Positions 7,714-16,561 of a stretch of DNA of 64,000 nucleotides are shown in pieces. The stretch spans positions 28,979 to 92,978 of the forward strand of contig JBEBHP010000018.1 of assembly GCA_040080835.1 (NCBI GenBank). The letters run 5' to 3'. The stretch is from SZUA-430 sp040080835 (lineage in GTDB: Bacteria; Pseudomonadota; Alphaproteobacteria; Micropepsales; Micropepsaceae). Numbering within the stretch: the first letter of the stretch is position 1; each line of letters opens with the position of its first letter. A program made the position numbers and the translations under genes. The notes under the pieces were generated by a model that was not told the origin of the DNA, searched no databases, and was given only the letters and a program-made list of their open reading frames with translations.

Positions 7714-8100
7714 ATGACACTTTTCCACGCGGTCCTCTGGATCGACCATCACAACGCCAGGGTTCAGCAGTTCAATGCGACAGACGTAAAGGCCCAGACC
7801 GTCAAGGATCACACGCACTACACGCGCCAGCACGGCAGCGACGTGCGCGCCGTACACGAGTTCTTTGGCGAGGTTTGCGACTCGCTGGCAGGCGTCGGAG
7901 AAATTTTGGTGACAGGATCTCATCAGGCCCAGGCGGACTTCAGGCACTATGTCGAAAAGCATCGCGCGGCACTTGCACCTCATATCACCGGTTGGGAAAC
8001 GGTTGACCACCTGAGCGACGGCCAGCTCGTTGCCCTTGGTCGCAAATTCTTCGACAGGGTCGATCGGGTGCCACCTCCCAAGTCAGCCACAGGAGGATAG
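7714..8100 (+). CDS. eRF1-domain-like ('translational machinery') protein
   Basis: A 128-residue soluble protein. The N-terminus FHAVLWIDHHNARVQQFNA, the middle GEILVTGSHQAQADFRHYV and the C-terminus WETVDHLSDGQLVALGRKFF match the short bacterial proteins usually called translational machinery protein, which resemble one domain of release factor eRF1. The function is not known. The ATG follows a gggaga ribosome site; upstream frames are non-conserved. It is a single plus-strand gene between small hypothetical genes. Confidence 0.75.
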   Translation: MTLFHAVLWIDHHNARVQQFNATDVKAQTVKDHTHYTRQHGSDVRAVHEFFGEVCDSLAGVGEILVTGSHQAQADFRHYVEKHRAALAPHITGWETVDHLSDGQLVALGRKFFDRVDRVPPPKSATGG

Positions 8101-8232
8101 CCGCGCTGGCCCCCGGCGGACCAACACCACCGCCAGGAAACTGAAAACCGACGCTTCGCGATAGGCGAGATCGCGCCTGCGCCTTGCCGTAAAAAGTCAG
8201 CTATTCACGCATGACGGCCATCTCGAATCGAC

Positions 8233-8739
8233 ATGACACCAGACTCTTCCCTGTTTCTCGCTGTTGCCCAGATCGCGGGGATCTTCGTCGGCTTCGGCGG
8301 CATCATCGGCACATTGGGCGACTTTCACGCCCGCACGGAAGCAGCAAAGCTCTTGCAGTCTGTCGTATCAATGAGCCTCAGTGCCATGACCGCGGCGCTC
8401 ATTCCTGCAACGCTTATTCAATTCCAGTTGGACCCGCAAATCCTGTGGCAGCTCTCGGCAGGCATCTACATCCTGCTGATTTGGCTCGGCGGATCGCTGG
8501 TCGTGCTGTTCAACCCGGACTACCGGGCGTGGTTTCGCGCTCACGTAAAGCGCGCACCATTTTTCGCGGCCCTGTTCTGGATCGGCCTGGAAGTCCCCAT
8601 TCAGGTGTCCCTGTTTCTGGCCCTGTTCAATGTGGTACCGCTGTGGTCGCAAGGCTTCTATGTGACGGCGCTGATGTTCAACCTTTTCCAGGCGGCCACA
8701 TTGCTGACGCGTTTCCTGTTCGAGAAGCCCAAGGAATAA
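8233..8739 (+). CDS. Hypothetical five-helix membrane protein
   Basis: A 168-residue protein with five hydrophobic segments: residues about 6-28, 45-66, 74-96, 109-136 and 141-163. The first is Gly-rich (IAGIFVGFGGIIGTLGDF). No catalytic motif is seen and no family is recognised. A shorter overlapping frame on the same strand is a shadow. It is a stand-alone gene with 132 bases upstream in which nothing else was found. Confidence 0.7.
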   Translation: MTPDSSLFLAVAQIAGIFVGFGGIIGTLGDFHARTEAAKLLQSVVSMSLSAMTAALIPATLIQFQLDPQILWQLSAGIYILLIWLGGSLVVLFNPDYRAWFRAHVKRAPFFAALFWIGLEVPIQVSLFLALFNVVPLWSQGFYVTALMFNLFQAATLLTRFLFEKPKE

Positions 8740-8886
8740 TCCGCGCTCAACGCAACGATTCAAATTGCAGCCATTCCGGCAGTTTTCTGCCGCGTTCCCG
8801 ACTGCGCTGCCTGTGATAACGAATCGCTTACTTCACCTGTGAGACGCTTGAAGGTGATGAGTGGGTCCTCACAGAGAGCATGCCCG

Positions 8887-9174
8887 ATGAGCCCTGCATC
8901 AAGATACTGGTTGGCGTCGACGTCTGGCGCAGTACTTTTCACTGTTGGCGGTGTCTGCTGGCTTGGAAGCAATGAGGCATCCGGCATGCATTGGATTTGG
9001 TTGGGATTGGCTGAAGCGGGCCTGGTTTTGTATTTTGCAGCAGCTTGGCTGGCGCGGTGCCCCGAATGTGCGACGCCTCTGTGGCGAAGTCCGTGGTGGT
9101 CCGACATCGATCCACAATGCCCGGAGTGTGGCCACAACCGCTACGCGGGCAAGATGGACGCTGATCCCGGATAG
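8887..9174 (+). CDS. Zinc-ribbon membrane protein, copy 1
   Basis: A 95-residue protein with two membrane helices (about residues 10-27 and 34-55) and a C-terminal zinc-ribbon-like domain with two Cys pairs: RCPECATPLW and PQCPECGHNRY. It is a paralogue of the gene about 1.1 kb downstream; both share MSPA-YW, CWLGSE/N, the membrane layout and both CPxC pairs. Proteins of this sort could be metal- or redox-responsive, but no function is assigned. The start MSPASRYWL is chosen because it aligns with the paralogue. Confidence 0.65.
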   Translation: MSPASRYWLASTSGAVLFTVGGVCWLGSNEASGMHWIWLGLAEAGLVLYFAAAWLARCPECATPLWRSPWWSDIDPQCPECGHNRYAGKMDADPG

Positions 9175-9187
9175 ATTTGATGGTGGG

Positions 9188-9763
9188 CTAGCCTCGCAAC
9201 CACGACATTGCCCGCTGCACCACTGAAGGCGCGCGACCTTCAAACACCGCGAACACTTCCGGTGCAAAATTCCAGCGACCTTTGTCCGGCACTTGCGCCA
9301 GGAACTCGGTGACGTCCTTCTCAACGCTATCCTTGGTGTAGATCGAATACGTATAGGAGTCATGATAGGGCATCGGGCCACCGACATTGCACCAGTAGTC
9401 CGTCACCATGCATAGCGTCATCGCGCCGCCCGACCTCACGAACAAGGCTTGCGGCGGACTCCTCTGATCTTCAGGCTTCGTCATCCAGTGTTCCAGAAAC
9501 CTGTCGAGTGGAACTTCCATTTGCGAGCCACGTTTCAGATGTTCGACCACGGCGCAGGCTTCTTTGGAATGCGTGGCCGACGCATACCCCGTCAATGAGC
9601 GCCAAAGGGCTTCGTCGAAAACCATGTCGGGACTTCCTTCGACATAGGTGTCCTGCACGATGGCAAACCGGTGCTTGAGTCCAGCTTCCCTGGCGACCTC
9701 CGGATAGGTCGACACCCGGTCGATACCTCTCACAAACCTGACCGTGATTTTTCCCGGCTGCAT
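9188..9763 (-). CDS. Hypothetical protein between the zinc-ribbon paralogues
   Basis: A soluble 191-residue protein, not recognised. It starts MQPGKITVRFVRGIDRVST and has a central region with several aromatic residues (VTDYWCNVGGPMPYHDSYTY) and a C-terminal WNFAPEVFAVFEG. No signal peptide is present. It is inverted relative to the two paralogous zinc-ribbon genes on either side, and its 3' end is only 13 bases from the first copy. The arrangement suggests duplication around an existing gene or a later insertion. Confidence 0.65.
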   Translation of the reverse strand: MQPGKITVRFVRGIDRVSTYPEVAREAGLKHRFAIVQDTYVEGSPDMVFDEALWRSLTGYASATHSKEACAVVEHLKRGSQMEVPLDRFLEHWMTKPEDQRSPPQALFVRSGGAMTLCMVTDYWCNVGGPMPYHDSYTYSIYTKDSVEKDVTEFLAQVPDKGRWNFAPEVFAVFEGRAPSVVQRAMSWLRG

Positions 9764-9979
9764 TGCACCTTTCCTTGTATCGCGCGCCCTTCAGGCTCCA
9801 TTCCTTGGTGGCCAAAGCCAGACGCCAGCCACAGAAGGGTGGTAAAGCACCGCTGAATGTGACCACTCAATCTTGCATGACAGGTCTGGTTTCTGGTGCT
9901 TTTGACGCTATAACGATATGCTCATTTGTCCATGAAAAAATCGGTGGTTCGACAAGGTTTCAAGGCGCGACAACACAAG

Positions 9980-10264
9980 ATGAGCCCGGCCGTAAAATAC
10001 TGGACGTGCACAGTTTCAGGCCTGGTGATCTTTGTCATCGGTCTCATCTGCTGGCTCGGTTCGGAAAAGAATTCCACCATGTTTTTCGTTTGGATGGGTG
10101 TCGCTGAAGCGGGCTGGGTACTCTACTACGTGGCCGCCTGGATTGCGCGCTGCCCTGAATGCACAGCCCCCATTTTTCGGGAATCGCTGCTCTCCGACAT
10201 GGACCCCGAATGTCCGAAATGCGGTCGAAACCGGTATGAAACGCGGTCCGACGCAACAAGGTAG
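9980..10264 (+). CDS. Zinc-ribbon membrane protein, copy 2
   Basis: A 94-residue paralogue of copy 1: MSPAVKYWT start, two membrane helices with ICWLGSE between, then RCPECTAPIF and PECPKCGRNRY. It retains all four Cys residues, so a metal site is likely conserved. The copies are diverged at many positions, so the duplication is not recent. It precedes the TerC-family gene on the same strand by 65 bases, and the two could be cotranscribed. Function unknown. Confidence 0.65.
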   Translation: MSPAVKYWTCTVSGLVIFVIGLICWLGSEKNSTMFFVWMGVAEAGWVLYYVAAWIARCPECTAPIFRESLLSDMDPECPKCGRNRYETRSDATR

Positions 10265-10329
10265 GTTGGGCGCACCCGAATGCCTATAAGTGCAGTTGTG
10301 TGTACCTCCGGATTGGATCGCTCGACAAA

Positions 10330-11037
10330 ATGCCAATGGATCAGTCTGAGTTCTGGCTTTCAGTCGGCCAGATTGTCTGGATCAATATCCTTCTGTCCGG
10401 AGACAACGCAGTCATCATAGCGTTGGCATGCAGGTCCCTCACCGGCCGGACCCGAACAGCCGGCATGACAATTGGTGCAGGTGTTGCCGTTTTCCTTCGC
10501 GTGATTTTCACCGGCACCATCACATCGCTTCTGTCGATACCTTTCTTGAAGGTCGTCGGTGCCGCCGCCCTCGTTTACATCGCTGTCGATCTGATCAAGC
10601 CAAAATCAAACGATGAAGAGGTCAAGCTGAACGCAGCCGAAACCTTGTGGCGCGCGGTGGCGACGATTGTGATAGCCGACCTCATCATGAGTCTCGACAA
10701 TGTAATAGCAATCGCGGCCGTCGCGCATGGCAGCTGGCTCTTTCTGGTCATAGGTCTCGGACTGTCAGTGCCCATGATTATTTCCGGCAGCTTTCTGATT
10801 TCGGCCGTACTCGACAGGGCGCCTGTCGTGGTTTGGGCGGGGGCATGCCTGCTGGGCTGGATCGCCGGAGACATGTTCGCCTCTGACGTCGCAATATCAG
10901 GACAGGCCGATCCCGCTCTCGTGAAATACTATGCCCGTCCGGCAGCGTTGATCGGAACGGCCATCGTTCTCGCTCTCGGACTCCTGCTGAACCATGGCAG
11001 CGGTAAGACGCGCGGAACCGGTGAGACTGACGGGTAG
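10330..11037 (+). CDS. TerC-family integral membrane protein (YjbE-type)
   Basis: A 235-residue protein with about seven membrane helices. The two TerC signature segments are INILLSGDNAVIIALA (first half) and LIMSLDNVIAIAAVAHG (second half), each with the acidic-Asn pair thought to bind metal. Several TerC proteins, including the YkoY/YceF type, export manganese; that role is possible here but not shown. The first ATG is chosen; a second lies two codons later. Loss of the usual N-terminal extension is normal for the short YjbE type. Confidence 0.9.
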   Translation: MPMDQSEFWLSVGQIVWINILLSGDNAVIIALACRSLTGRTRTAGMTIGAGVAVFLRVIFTGTITSLLSIPFLKVVGAAALVYIAVDLIKPKSNDEEVKLNAAETLWRAVATIVIADLIMSLDNVIAIAAVAHGSWLFLVIGLGLSVPMIISGSFLISAVLDRAPVVVWAGACLLGWIAGDMFASDVAISGQADPALVKYYARPAALIGTAIVLALGLLLNHGSGKTRGTGETDG

Positions 11038-11109
11038 TCGACGATTTAAGTATCATGCCGGCACCACGGGCCATCTGATTGCAGTGTGAGGTTAAAATGC
11101 GCCGTCATG

Positions 11110-11120
11110 TTGCGGCGCAA
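11110..11120. promoter_or_regulatory. TTGCG-N-CGCAA dyad upstream of the KAS III-like gene
   Basis: An 11-base perfect dyad, TTGCGGCGCAA, flanked by ATG and ACAT so that it is nearly palindromic over 18 bases. The same core with C in the centre occurs in the ccr upstream region. It lies about 120 bases before the start codon. A shared regulator is inferred. Confidence 0.35.
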
Positions 11121-11242
11121 ACATGCCAGGCGCAACATTGGCCCGATGCCTTCAGCCCCCCGACAGTTGTCTATGGGAATTCCTGCAAGTATCCTCTCGC
11201 AGACCACCGGACAAAGCGGTTCCGGAAAGAAGTGAGGAACGC

Positions 11243-12322
11243 ATGCCGAATGCCGGAATAACAGGTTGGGGCAAATGCCTGCCGCCTGCCGTACTTTCGA
11301 ACCCCGATATTGCGACCTTCCTCGACACGTCGGACGAATGGATCACGACGCGCACCGGCATCAGTGAGCGCAGGGTCTCTCATGTGTCCCTGGGCGAGAT
11401 GGCTGAAATTGCCTCGCGCCGCGCGCTTGCATGCGCAGGCATACAGGCACGCGACCTCGATCTGATCATATTTGGCACCACAACGCATGACGACCAGTGT
11501 CCGAACATGGCATCGGGCCTGCAGGGCCGTCTGGGGGCAGACGGTTGCGGCGCTATGGATGTCAACACCGCGTGCACAAGCTTCCTCTACAGCCTGTCAA
11601 CCGCAACCGCGATGATACGCAGCGGTGTTATCAGATCCGCACTCGTTGTTGGCGCCGAGCTGATTTCACCATACATGAACTGGGACGATCGCAACGTCGC
11701 CGTGCTGTTCGGCGATGGTGCGGCAGCCGTGGTGGTGCAGGCGACTGACAGGGACGAAGGTGTCTTGCTCGAGAAGCTGGGTTGCTATGGTGCTTCCCGC
11801 GAGATCCTTCGCATTCACGGACTGGGCGGCGCCTATGCCCACCAGGGCCGGTTGTTTGGCGCAACGGAATGGCAGTTTGAAGGTCAGGAAATTTTCAAGA
11901 AGGCCGTGACGGGCATGGGAATGGCCAGCGAGGATGTCATGGCCCGCGCCGGCAAGAAGCCCGAAGACATCGATCTGGTCGTGCCCCATCAGGCGAACCT
12001 GCGAATCATCGAGGCAGTTGCCAAACGCACCGCAATCCCGATGGACCGCGTCATTGTAAATGTATCGCGTTACGGCAACATGTCGGCGGCAACGGTGCCG
12101 GTCGCATTGTGTGAAGCGCTCGAAACAGGTCGTGTGAAACCAGGTTCCTTGATACTCATGCCAGCCTTCGGCGGCGGACTGACATTCTGCGCTCATCTCG
12201 TTCGCTGGGGCGATCGAACGTCGCCAGTCAGAGAAACGAACGCCGATTTGCCACCTCTGAGGCGATCGGCGCTTGAAATGGTTTTGGCCTACCGCAAGGC
12301 AAAAGGCGCCCAGCTCGGCTGA
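11243..12322 (+). CDS. 3-oxoacyl-ACP synthase III family protein (KAS III-like)
   Basis: A condensing enzyme of 359 residues. The KAS III catalytic triad is present: Cys111 in DVNTACTSFLYSL, His249 in VVPHQANLR and Asn279 in VSRYGNMSAATV. Active enzymes of this type start fatty acid synthesis from acetyl-CoA, or make other acyl condensations when stand-alone. About 40 residues follow the usual C-terminal GGGLTFCAHLVRW and end in a basic helix, an extension beyond typical FabH. There is no fatty-acid synthesis gene nearby, so a role in a side pathway is as likely as FabH itself. The ATG after gtgagga is used. Convergent with mcd. Confidence 0.87.
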   Translation: MPNAGITGWGKCLPPAVLSNPDIATFLDTSDEWITTRTGISERRVSHVSLGEMAEIASRRALACAGIQARDLDLIIFGTTTHDDQCPNMASGLQGRLGADGCGAMDVNTACTSFLYSLSTATAMIRSGVIRSALVVGAELISPYMNWDDRNVAVLFGDGAAAVVVQATDRDEGVLLEKLGCYGASREILRIHGLGGAYAHQGRLFGATEWQFEGQEIFKKAVTGMGMASEDVMARAGKKPEDIDLVVPHQANLRIIEAVAKRTAIPMDRVIVNVSRYGNMSAATVPVALCEALETGRVKPGSLILMPAFGGGLTFCAHLVRWGDRTSPVRETNADLPPLRRSALEMVLAYRKAKGAQLG

Positions 12323-12338
12323 TGCCAATGCGTGTGGG

Positions 12339-13985
12339 CTAGTTACTGTCCTCAAGCTGCCGCCGCGCTATGACCTGTGCCTGGATTTCTGCCGCACCTT
12401 CGAAAATATTCAGGATACGCGCATCGCACAGTACGCGGCTCACCGGGTACTCAAGGGCAAATCCGTTGCCGCCGTGGATCTGCACAGCATTGTCAGCTGC
12501 GGCCCAAGCAACGCGTGCGGCAAGCAGCTTCGCCATGCCGGCTTCCAGATCGCAGCGGCGCCCGGCGTCTTTCTCACGCGCTGCAAAATACGTGAGCTGG
12601 CGTGCAACCATGATTTCAACCACCATCATCACGATCTTGTTCGAGACGCGCGGGAAGTTGAAGATGGCCTTGCCGAACTGCTGCCGGTCGAGCGCATAGC
12701 GCAGGCCCAGGTCCATGGCCGACTGGGCGACGCCAATCGCGCGCGCGGCTGTCTGGATGCGGGCGGACTCAAATGTCGTCATCAACTGCTTGAAACCCTG
12801 GCCTTCCTCGCCGCCAAGCAGATTGGCGTTCGGTACGTCGAACCCGTCAAAGCCGATTTCATATTCCTTCATGCCGCGATAGCCGAGGACCCGGATCTCA
12901 CCGCCCGTCATGCCCTTGGCAGGAAACGGATCGGCATCCGTGCCGCGCGGCTTCGGCGCAAGCAGCATCGACAGCCCTTTGTATCCGGGGGCCGTCGGAT
13001 TGGTGCGAACAAGCAGGGTCATCATGTCCGCCCGCGCCGCGTGCGTGATCCAGGTCTTGTTGCCGGTCACTTTCCATACATCGCCTTCACGAACGGCGCG
13101 CGTGCGCAGGCTGCCCAGGTCTGAACCGGTATTCGGTTCAGTGAATACGGCCGTCGGCAGAATGTCGCCGGAAGCAATTTTTGGCAGCCATTGCTTCTTC
13201 TGTTCGGCCGTGCCGCCACCAAGTATGAGTTCGGCGGCGATTTCCGAACGCGTGCCGAGCGAGCCAACGCCGATATAGCCGCGCGACAGTTCTTCAGACA
13301 CCACGCACATGGCGGTCTTGCCAAGGCCCGCGCCGCCAAAGCTTTCAGGAATGGTCAGCCCGAAAACGCCGAGCCCGCACATTTCCTTCACGACCGCAAT
13401 TGGAATGAGCTCGTCTTTCAGGTGCCACTCGTGCGCATGCGGCGCGACCCTGTCGACGACGAATTTTCGGAATTGCTCGCGGATCAGGTTCATGTCGTCG
13501 TCGAGCGCAACATTGCCATAGGTGAGCGAACCGCTTTGTTCGGCAATCAGTTGCGCTAGCCGGGTGCGAATGGACTGTTGTGTGCCTTCGGTGATGAGGT
13601 CATTCACGGCGCCCGAACAGAAGCGCGCAATGTCCGAGGCCGAAACGCCAAGTTCGGACAGGCGAACGGTTTCGCCCTGGCTCATGGAGATGCCGCCGTT
13701 GATCTGTGCACAATACTCGCCAAATGCAGCGCAAAGGATCAGTGCTTCAAACTCGCCAAGCTTGCCGTTGCTGTTCAGCCCTTCAGCCCAGCGTTGAAGT
13801 TGCCTCAGCGCTTCGACATAGGTCGACAGCCAGGCAAAGCCATGTGCTGCATGCTGCGCATTGTCGATGCCGCCCGACTCCGCAATGGTCTTGCGGACGC
13901 AGCCCTTTGCAATCAGCTGGATGGTTTCCGTTGCCACGACTGCAGTGCGCACCTGCGCCAGCAATTCGTTCTTGTTGATGGTCAT
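12339..13985 (-). CDS. mcd: (2S)-Methylsuccinyl-CoA dehydrogenase
   Basis: Oxidises (2S)-methylsuccinyl-CoA to mesaconyl-CoA in the ethylmalonyl-CoA pathway, passing electrons to ETF. It has 548 residues: an N-terminal extension of about 150 residues (MTINKNELLAQVRTAVVATE onward) not found in ordinary acyl-CoA dehydrogenases, then the acyl-CoA dehydrogenase fold with TEPNTGSDLGSLRTRAV, VTGNKTWITHAARADMM and AIHGGNGF-like VQIHGGNGFALEYPVSR. Length, extension and position in the ccr operon all support Mcd over a general dehydrogenase. The start 17 bases after exoD is preferred to a longer frame that overlaps it. Confidence 0.93.
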   Translation of the reverse strand: MTINKNELLAQVRTAVVATETIQLIAKGCVRKTIAESGGIDNAQHAAHGFAWLSTYVEALRQLQRWAEGLNSNGKLGEFEALILCAAFGEYCAQINGGISMSQGETVRLSELGVSASDIARFCSGAVNDLITEGTQQSIRTRLAQLIAEQSGSLTYGNVALDDDMNLIREQFRKFVVDRVAPHAHEWHLKDELIPIAVVKEMCGLGVFGLTIPESFGGAGLGKTAMCVVSEELSRGYIGVGSLGTRSEIAAELILGGGTAEQKKQWLPKIASGDILPTAVFTEPNTGSDLGSLRTRAVREGDVWKVTGNKTWITHAARADMMTLLVRTNPTAPGYKGLSMLLAPKPRGTDADPFPAKGMTGGEIRVLGYRGMKEYEIGFDGFDVPNANLLGGEEGQGFKQLMTTFESARIQTAARAIGVAQSAMDLGLRYALDRQQFGKAIFNFPRVSNKIVMMVVEIMVARQLTYFAAREKDAGRRCDLEAGMAKLLAARVAWAAADNAVQIHGGNGFALEYPVSRVLCDARILNIFEGAAEIQAQVIARRQLEDSN

Positions 13986-14002
13986 GTTGTATCTCTTCGA
14001 GA

Positions 14003-14650
14003 TCAGTTCGAGATGAGGGCCCATGTCGCCTGAACGTGTTCCCAGACCCATGGCAGCACTTCCGTGACGACAAGATGCAATCCAAGCCAGCCGATATAAA
14101 GCGCAACAAACGACACCAGGACGCCAACAAACACCAGAAGCCCGTCGCGCTCAATGATGGCAATGGACATGAACGCAATCGCGACGCCTGGCGGAAAGTT
14201 TGTGCCGGGACCGGGCAGGGCGATCACAACCGACAGAATGAATACCAGCAGGCCCAGAAGCCGTTCGCCTGCATCGCCGATCAGAAACCCCAGGCGCGGC
14301 TTGCAGATCGTCTCGACCCAGCGCATGGCCGGTACCGCACGCTTGATGGTCTTCTCCAGGTCGACCTTCGCAAAGCTGCGCTGGGCGATACTCCTGGGTA
14401 GCCAGGGCGTCCTGTATCCGGCAAGCATTTGCAGTCCGAAGAACATCAATGGCACGGAAAACAGGGTCGCAAACCCGGGCGGCGCGATCGCGCAGGCGAC
14501 GCCGAAGAGCAGCAGAAGGAAGCCAAAGCTCCTCTCTCCCAGTCCGTCGATCAGGTCCTGCAGCGACATCCGCTCATGCGGAAAGTCCTGCACTATCGAA
14601 ATCAGGGCGTCCGACGTCGAGCGGTGATTTGTGGTGCCAGCCATGTCCAA
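14003..14650 (-). CDS. ExoD-family membrane protein
   Basis: A 215-residue protein of the exopolysaccharide synthesis ExoD family, with about five membrane helices. Family segments are LIDGLGERSFGFLLLLFGV, GLQMLAGYRTPWLPRSI and a Pro/Gly-rich ALPGPGTNFPPGVAIAFMSI. ExoD is required for exopolysaccharide and alkali tolerance in rhizobia; the molecular activity is unknown. It sits inside the ccr-mcd operon, with one base to the acetyltransferase gene upstream and 17 to mcd downstream, which is an odd place for it. Confidence 0.85.
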   Translation of the reverse strand: MDMAGTTNHRSTSDALISIVQDFPHERMSLQDLIDGLGERSFGFLLLLFGVACAIAPPGFATLFSVPLMFFGLQMLAGYRTPWLPRSIAQRSFAKVDLEKTIKRAVPAMRWVETICKPRLGFLIGDAGERLLGLLVFILSVVIALPGPGTNFPPGVAIAFMSIAIIERDGLLVFVGVLVSFVALYIGWLGLHLVVTEVLPWVWEHVQATWALISN

Positions 14651-14651
14651 A

Positions 14652-15206
14652 CTACATACTTAATCGTAAAACAGGGCGCTTTGGATCATCGAGCACCACT
14701 TTGAATCCAAGCTCAAGGTACGTCGATTCAGGTCCGTTCCACAACTCGTCATCCCCATGAACCTGCCGCTTCGGGTACGCGTCAATGCTTCTCGCGCCAA
14801 GCTGCGCCAGTTCTGCAGTAATTTGCTTCAGGGCGCTGCGCGCAATGCCGCGGCCCCTGAACTCACGCATGATAAGCACGCACCCGATCATCCATGCCGC
14901 ATCGTCATGCGGCAGTCCGAATTTTGTGCGGATATTGGAGAAGGCATTGCGCTTCCAGGCTTGGCACCAGCCGACCAGTTGCGGCCCCGCGTAAATCAGG
15001 AAACCGTCGCGGACGCCCGATGAAAACAGCTGCGCGCGAAGCTCGGCGTTTTGCTCCGCTGTACGCTGTGCCCAGCCGTCCCAGTTCGGCACCCACCAGG
15101 CCACACACTGGCACCAGGCGTTGTCGCCGGCATGAATACGCGCAAACTCGTCCTTGTTGGCGTCGGATATCCGCTGGATGGAAACTGGTTCGCCAGCGTT
15201 GCCCAT
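14652..15206 (-). CDS. GNAT-family N-acetyltransferase
   Basis: A 184-residue GNAT protein. The acetyl-CoA binding motif A is visible in MIGCVLIMREFRGRGIARSAL, with R/Q-x-x-G-x-G/A, and the C-terminal EL-FK-V strand follows. The N-terminal part is rich in Trp and Cys (NAWCQCVAWWVPNWDGW), as in a subgroup of GNAT proteins of unknown substrate. Lying nine bases after ccr and one base before exoD, it belongs to the ethylmalonyl-CoA operon. It might modify a pathway enzyme or an acyl-CoA side product (inference). Confidence 0.8.
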   Translation of the reverse strand: MGNAGEPVSIQRISDANKDEFARIHAGDNAWCQCVAWWVPNWDGWAQRTAEQNAELRAQLFSSGVRDGFLIYAGPQLVGWCQAWKRNAFSNIRTKFGLPHDDAAWMIGCVLIMREFRGRGIARSALKQITAELAQLGARSIDAYPKRQVHGDDELWNGPESTYLELGFKVVLDDPKRPVLRLSM

Positions 15207-15215
15207 GCCTTCTGT

Positions 15216-16508
15216 TCAGCGCCTTCCCGCCTCGATAGCATCTTCCAGCGTTCGCAGGCCTGTCCTGGTCGAGTTCACCAGCACCGCCATGTTTCCCGGA
15301 AGATGTTCGTTCTTCCACATCTTGGTGTGGGCCTTTGGGATGTCATGCCACGAGAACACTTCGGACATGCAGGGATCAATGCGACGCTCGACGACAAGCC
15401 TGTTGGCTTGGCTCGCCTGCTGCAGGTTCGCAAAGTGCGAGCCCTGGATGCGCTTCTGGCGCATCCACACATAGCGTGCATCAAAGGTTAGGTTGTAGCC
15501 GGTGGTGCCAGCGCAGAAGACGACCATGCCGCCGCGCTTCACCACAAGGCACGAAACCGGAAACGTCGATTCTCCCGGATGCTCGAACACGAAGTCGACG
15601 TCATTTCCTTTGCCGGTAATGTCCCAGATCGCCTTGCCGAACTTGCGCGCTTCCTTTGTCCAGTCGTCGTATTCCTTCGTGCCGACTTGCGGCATCGCAC
15701 CCCAGCATTTGAAATTCTTCCGGTTGATGACGCCCTTCGCACCAAGGCTCATCACGAAATCAGCCTTCGTGTCATCCGAGATGATGCCGATCGCATTTGC
15801 ACCCGACACCGCACAAAGCTGTACCGCAAACGAACCAAGTCCACCCGACGCACCCCACACAAGCACGTTGTGACCGGGGCGCAGGATGTGCGGCCGGTGA
15901 CCGAAGAACATGCGATAGGTCGTGGCAAGCGTCAGCGTATAGCAGGCAGATTCTTCCCAGGTGAGGTGCCGCGGACGTTCCATGAGCTGTCGGTCCTGAA
16001 CGCGCGCGAACTGCGCGAACGATCCGTCCGGTGTCTCATAACCCCAGATGCGCTGCGACGGCGAAAACATCGGATCGCCGCCATTGCACTCTTCGTCGTC
16101 GCCATCGTCCTGGTTGCAGTGAATGACGACTTCATCGCCAACCTTCCAGCGCTTAACCTTTGAACCGACCGCCCACACCACGCCAGCCGCATCCGACCCT
16201 GCGATGTGATAGGGGTTCTTGTGTCCGTCGATCGGCGAGACCGGCGTACCAAGTGCGGCCCACACGCCGTTGTAGTTCACGCCGGCTGCCATCACGAGGA
16301 CGAGCACATCGTGGCTGTCGAGCCCCCAGGTGGGAACGACTTCGATCTGCATCGACTTTTCCGGCTCGCCGTGGCGATCCTTGCGGATGGCCCACGCATA
16401 CATCTTCGAGGGTACGTAGCCGAGCGGGGGGATCTCGCCAATTTCGTAGAGGTCCTTATACGCGGTCTTCGCTTCTTTCGCGCCGATGGGCGTTACAGTC
16501 GCTGTCAT
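15216..16508 (-). CDS. ccr: Crotonyl-CoA carboxylase/reductase
   Basis: Key enzyme of the ethylmalonyl-CoA pathway: reductive carboxylation of crotonyl-CoA with NADPH and CO2 to (2S)-ethylmalonyl-CoA. It has 430 residues and is a medium-chain dehydrogenase/reductase with the NADPH loop WGASGGLGSFAVQL at about 215-228. Ccr-specific segments include MYAWAIRKDRHGEPEKSMQ, HLTWEESACYTLTLATTYRM, GVINRKNFKCWG and RQKRIQGSHFANLQQA. The ATG follows gaggatacc. It is the first gene of the operon ccr-GNAT-exoD-mcd, and two TGC-rich dyads lie upstream. Confidence 0.97.
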   Translation of the reverse strand: MTATVTPIGAKEAKTAYKDLYEIGEIPPLGYVPSKMYAWAIRKDRHGEPEKSMQIEVVPTWGLDSHDVLVLVMAAGVNYNGVWAALGTPVSPIDGHKNPYHIAGSDAAGVVWAVGSKVKRWKVGDEVVIHCNQDDGDDEECNGGDPMFSPSQRIWGYETPDGSFAQFARVQDRQLMERPRHLTWEESACYTLTLATTYRMFFGHRPHILRPGHNVLVWGASGGLGSFAVQLCAVSGANAIGIISDDTKADFVMSLGAKGVINRKNFKCWGAMPQVGTKEYDDWTKEARKFGKAIWDITGKGNDVDFVFEHPGESTFPVSCLVVKRGGMVVFCAGTTGYNLTFDARYVWMRQKRIQGSHFANLQQASQANRLVVERRIDPCMSEVFSWHDIPKAHTKMWKNEHLPGNMAVLVNSTRTGLRTLEDAIEAGRR

Positions 16509-16561
16509 GGGTATCCTCGGAAAATTGCAGACGAACAGGGCAGGCGCATATCACAGGGTTA

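Noticed and set aside
12273..13124. 283-codon plus-strand frame opposite mcd
   Set aside because: Antisense of the conserved acyl-CoA dehydrogenase; no start signal or homology.
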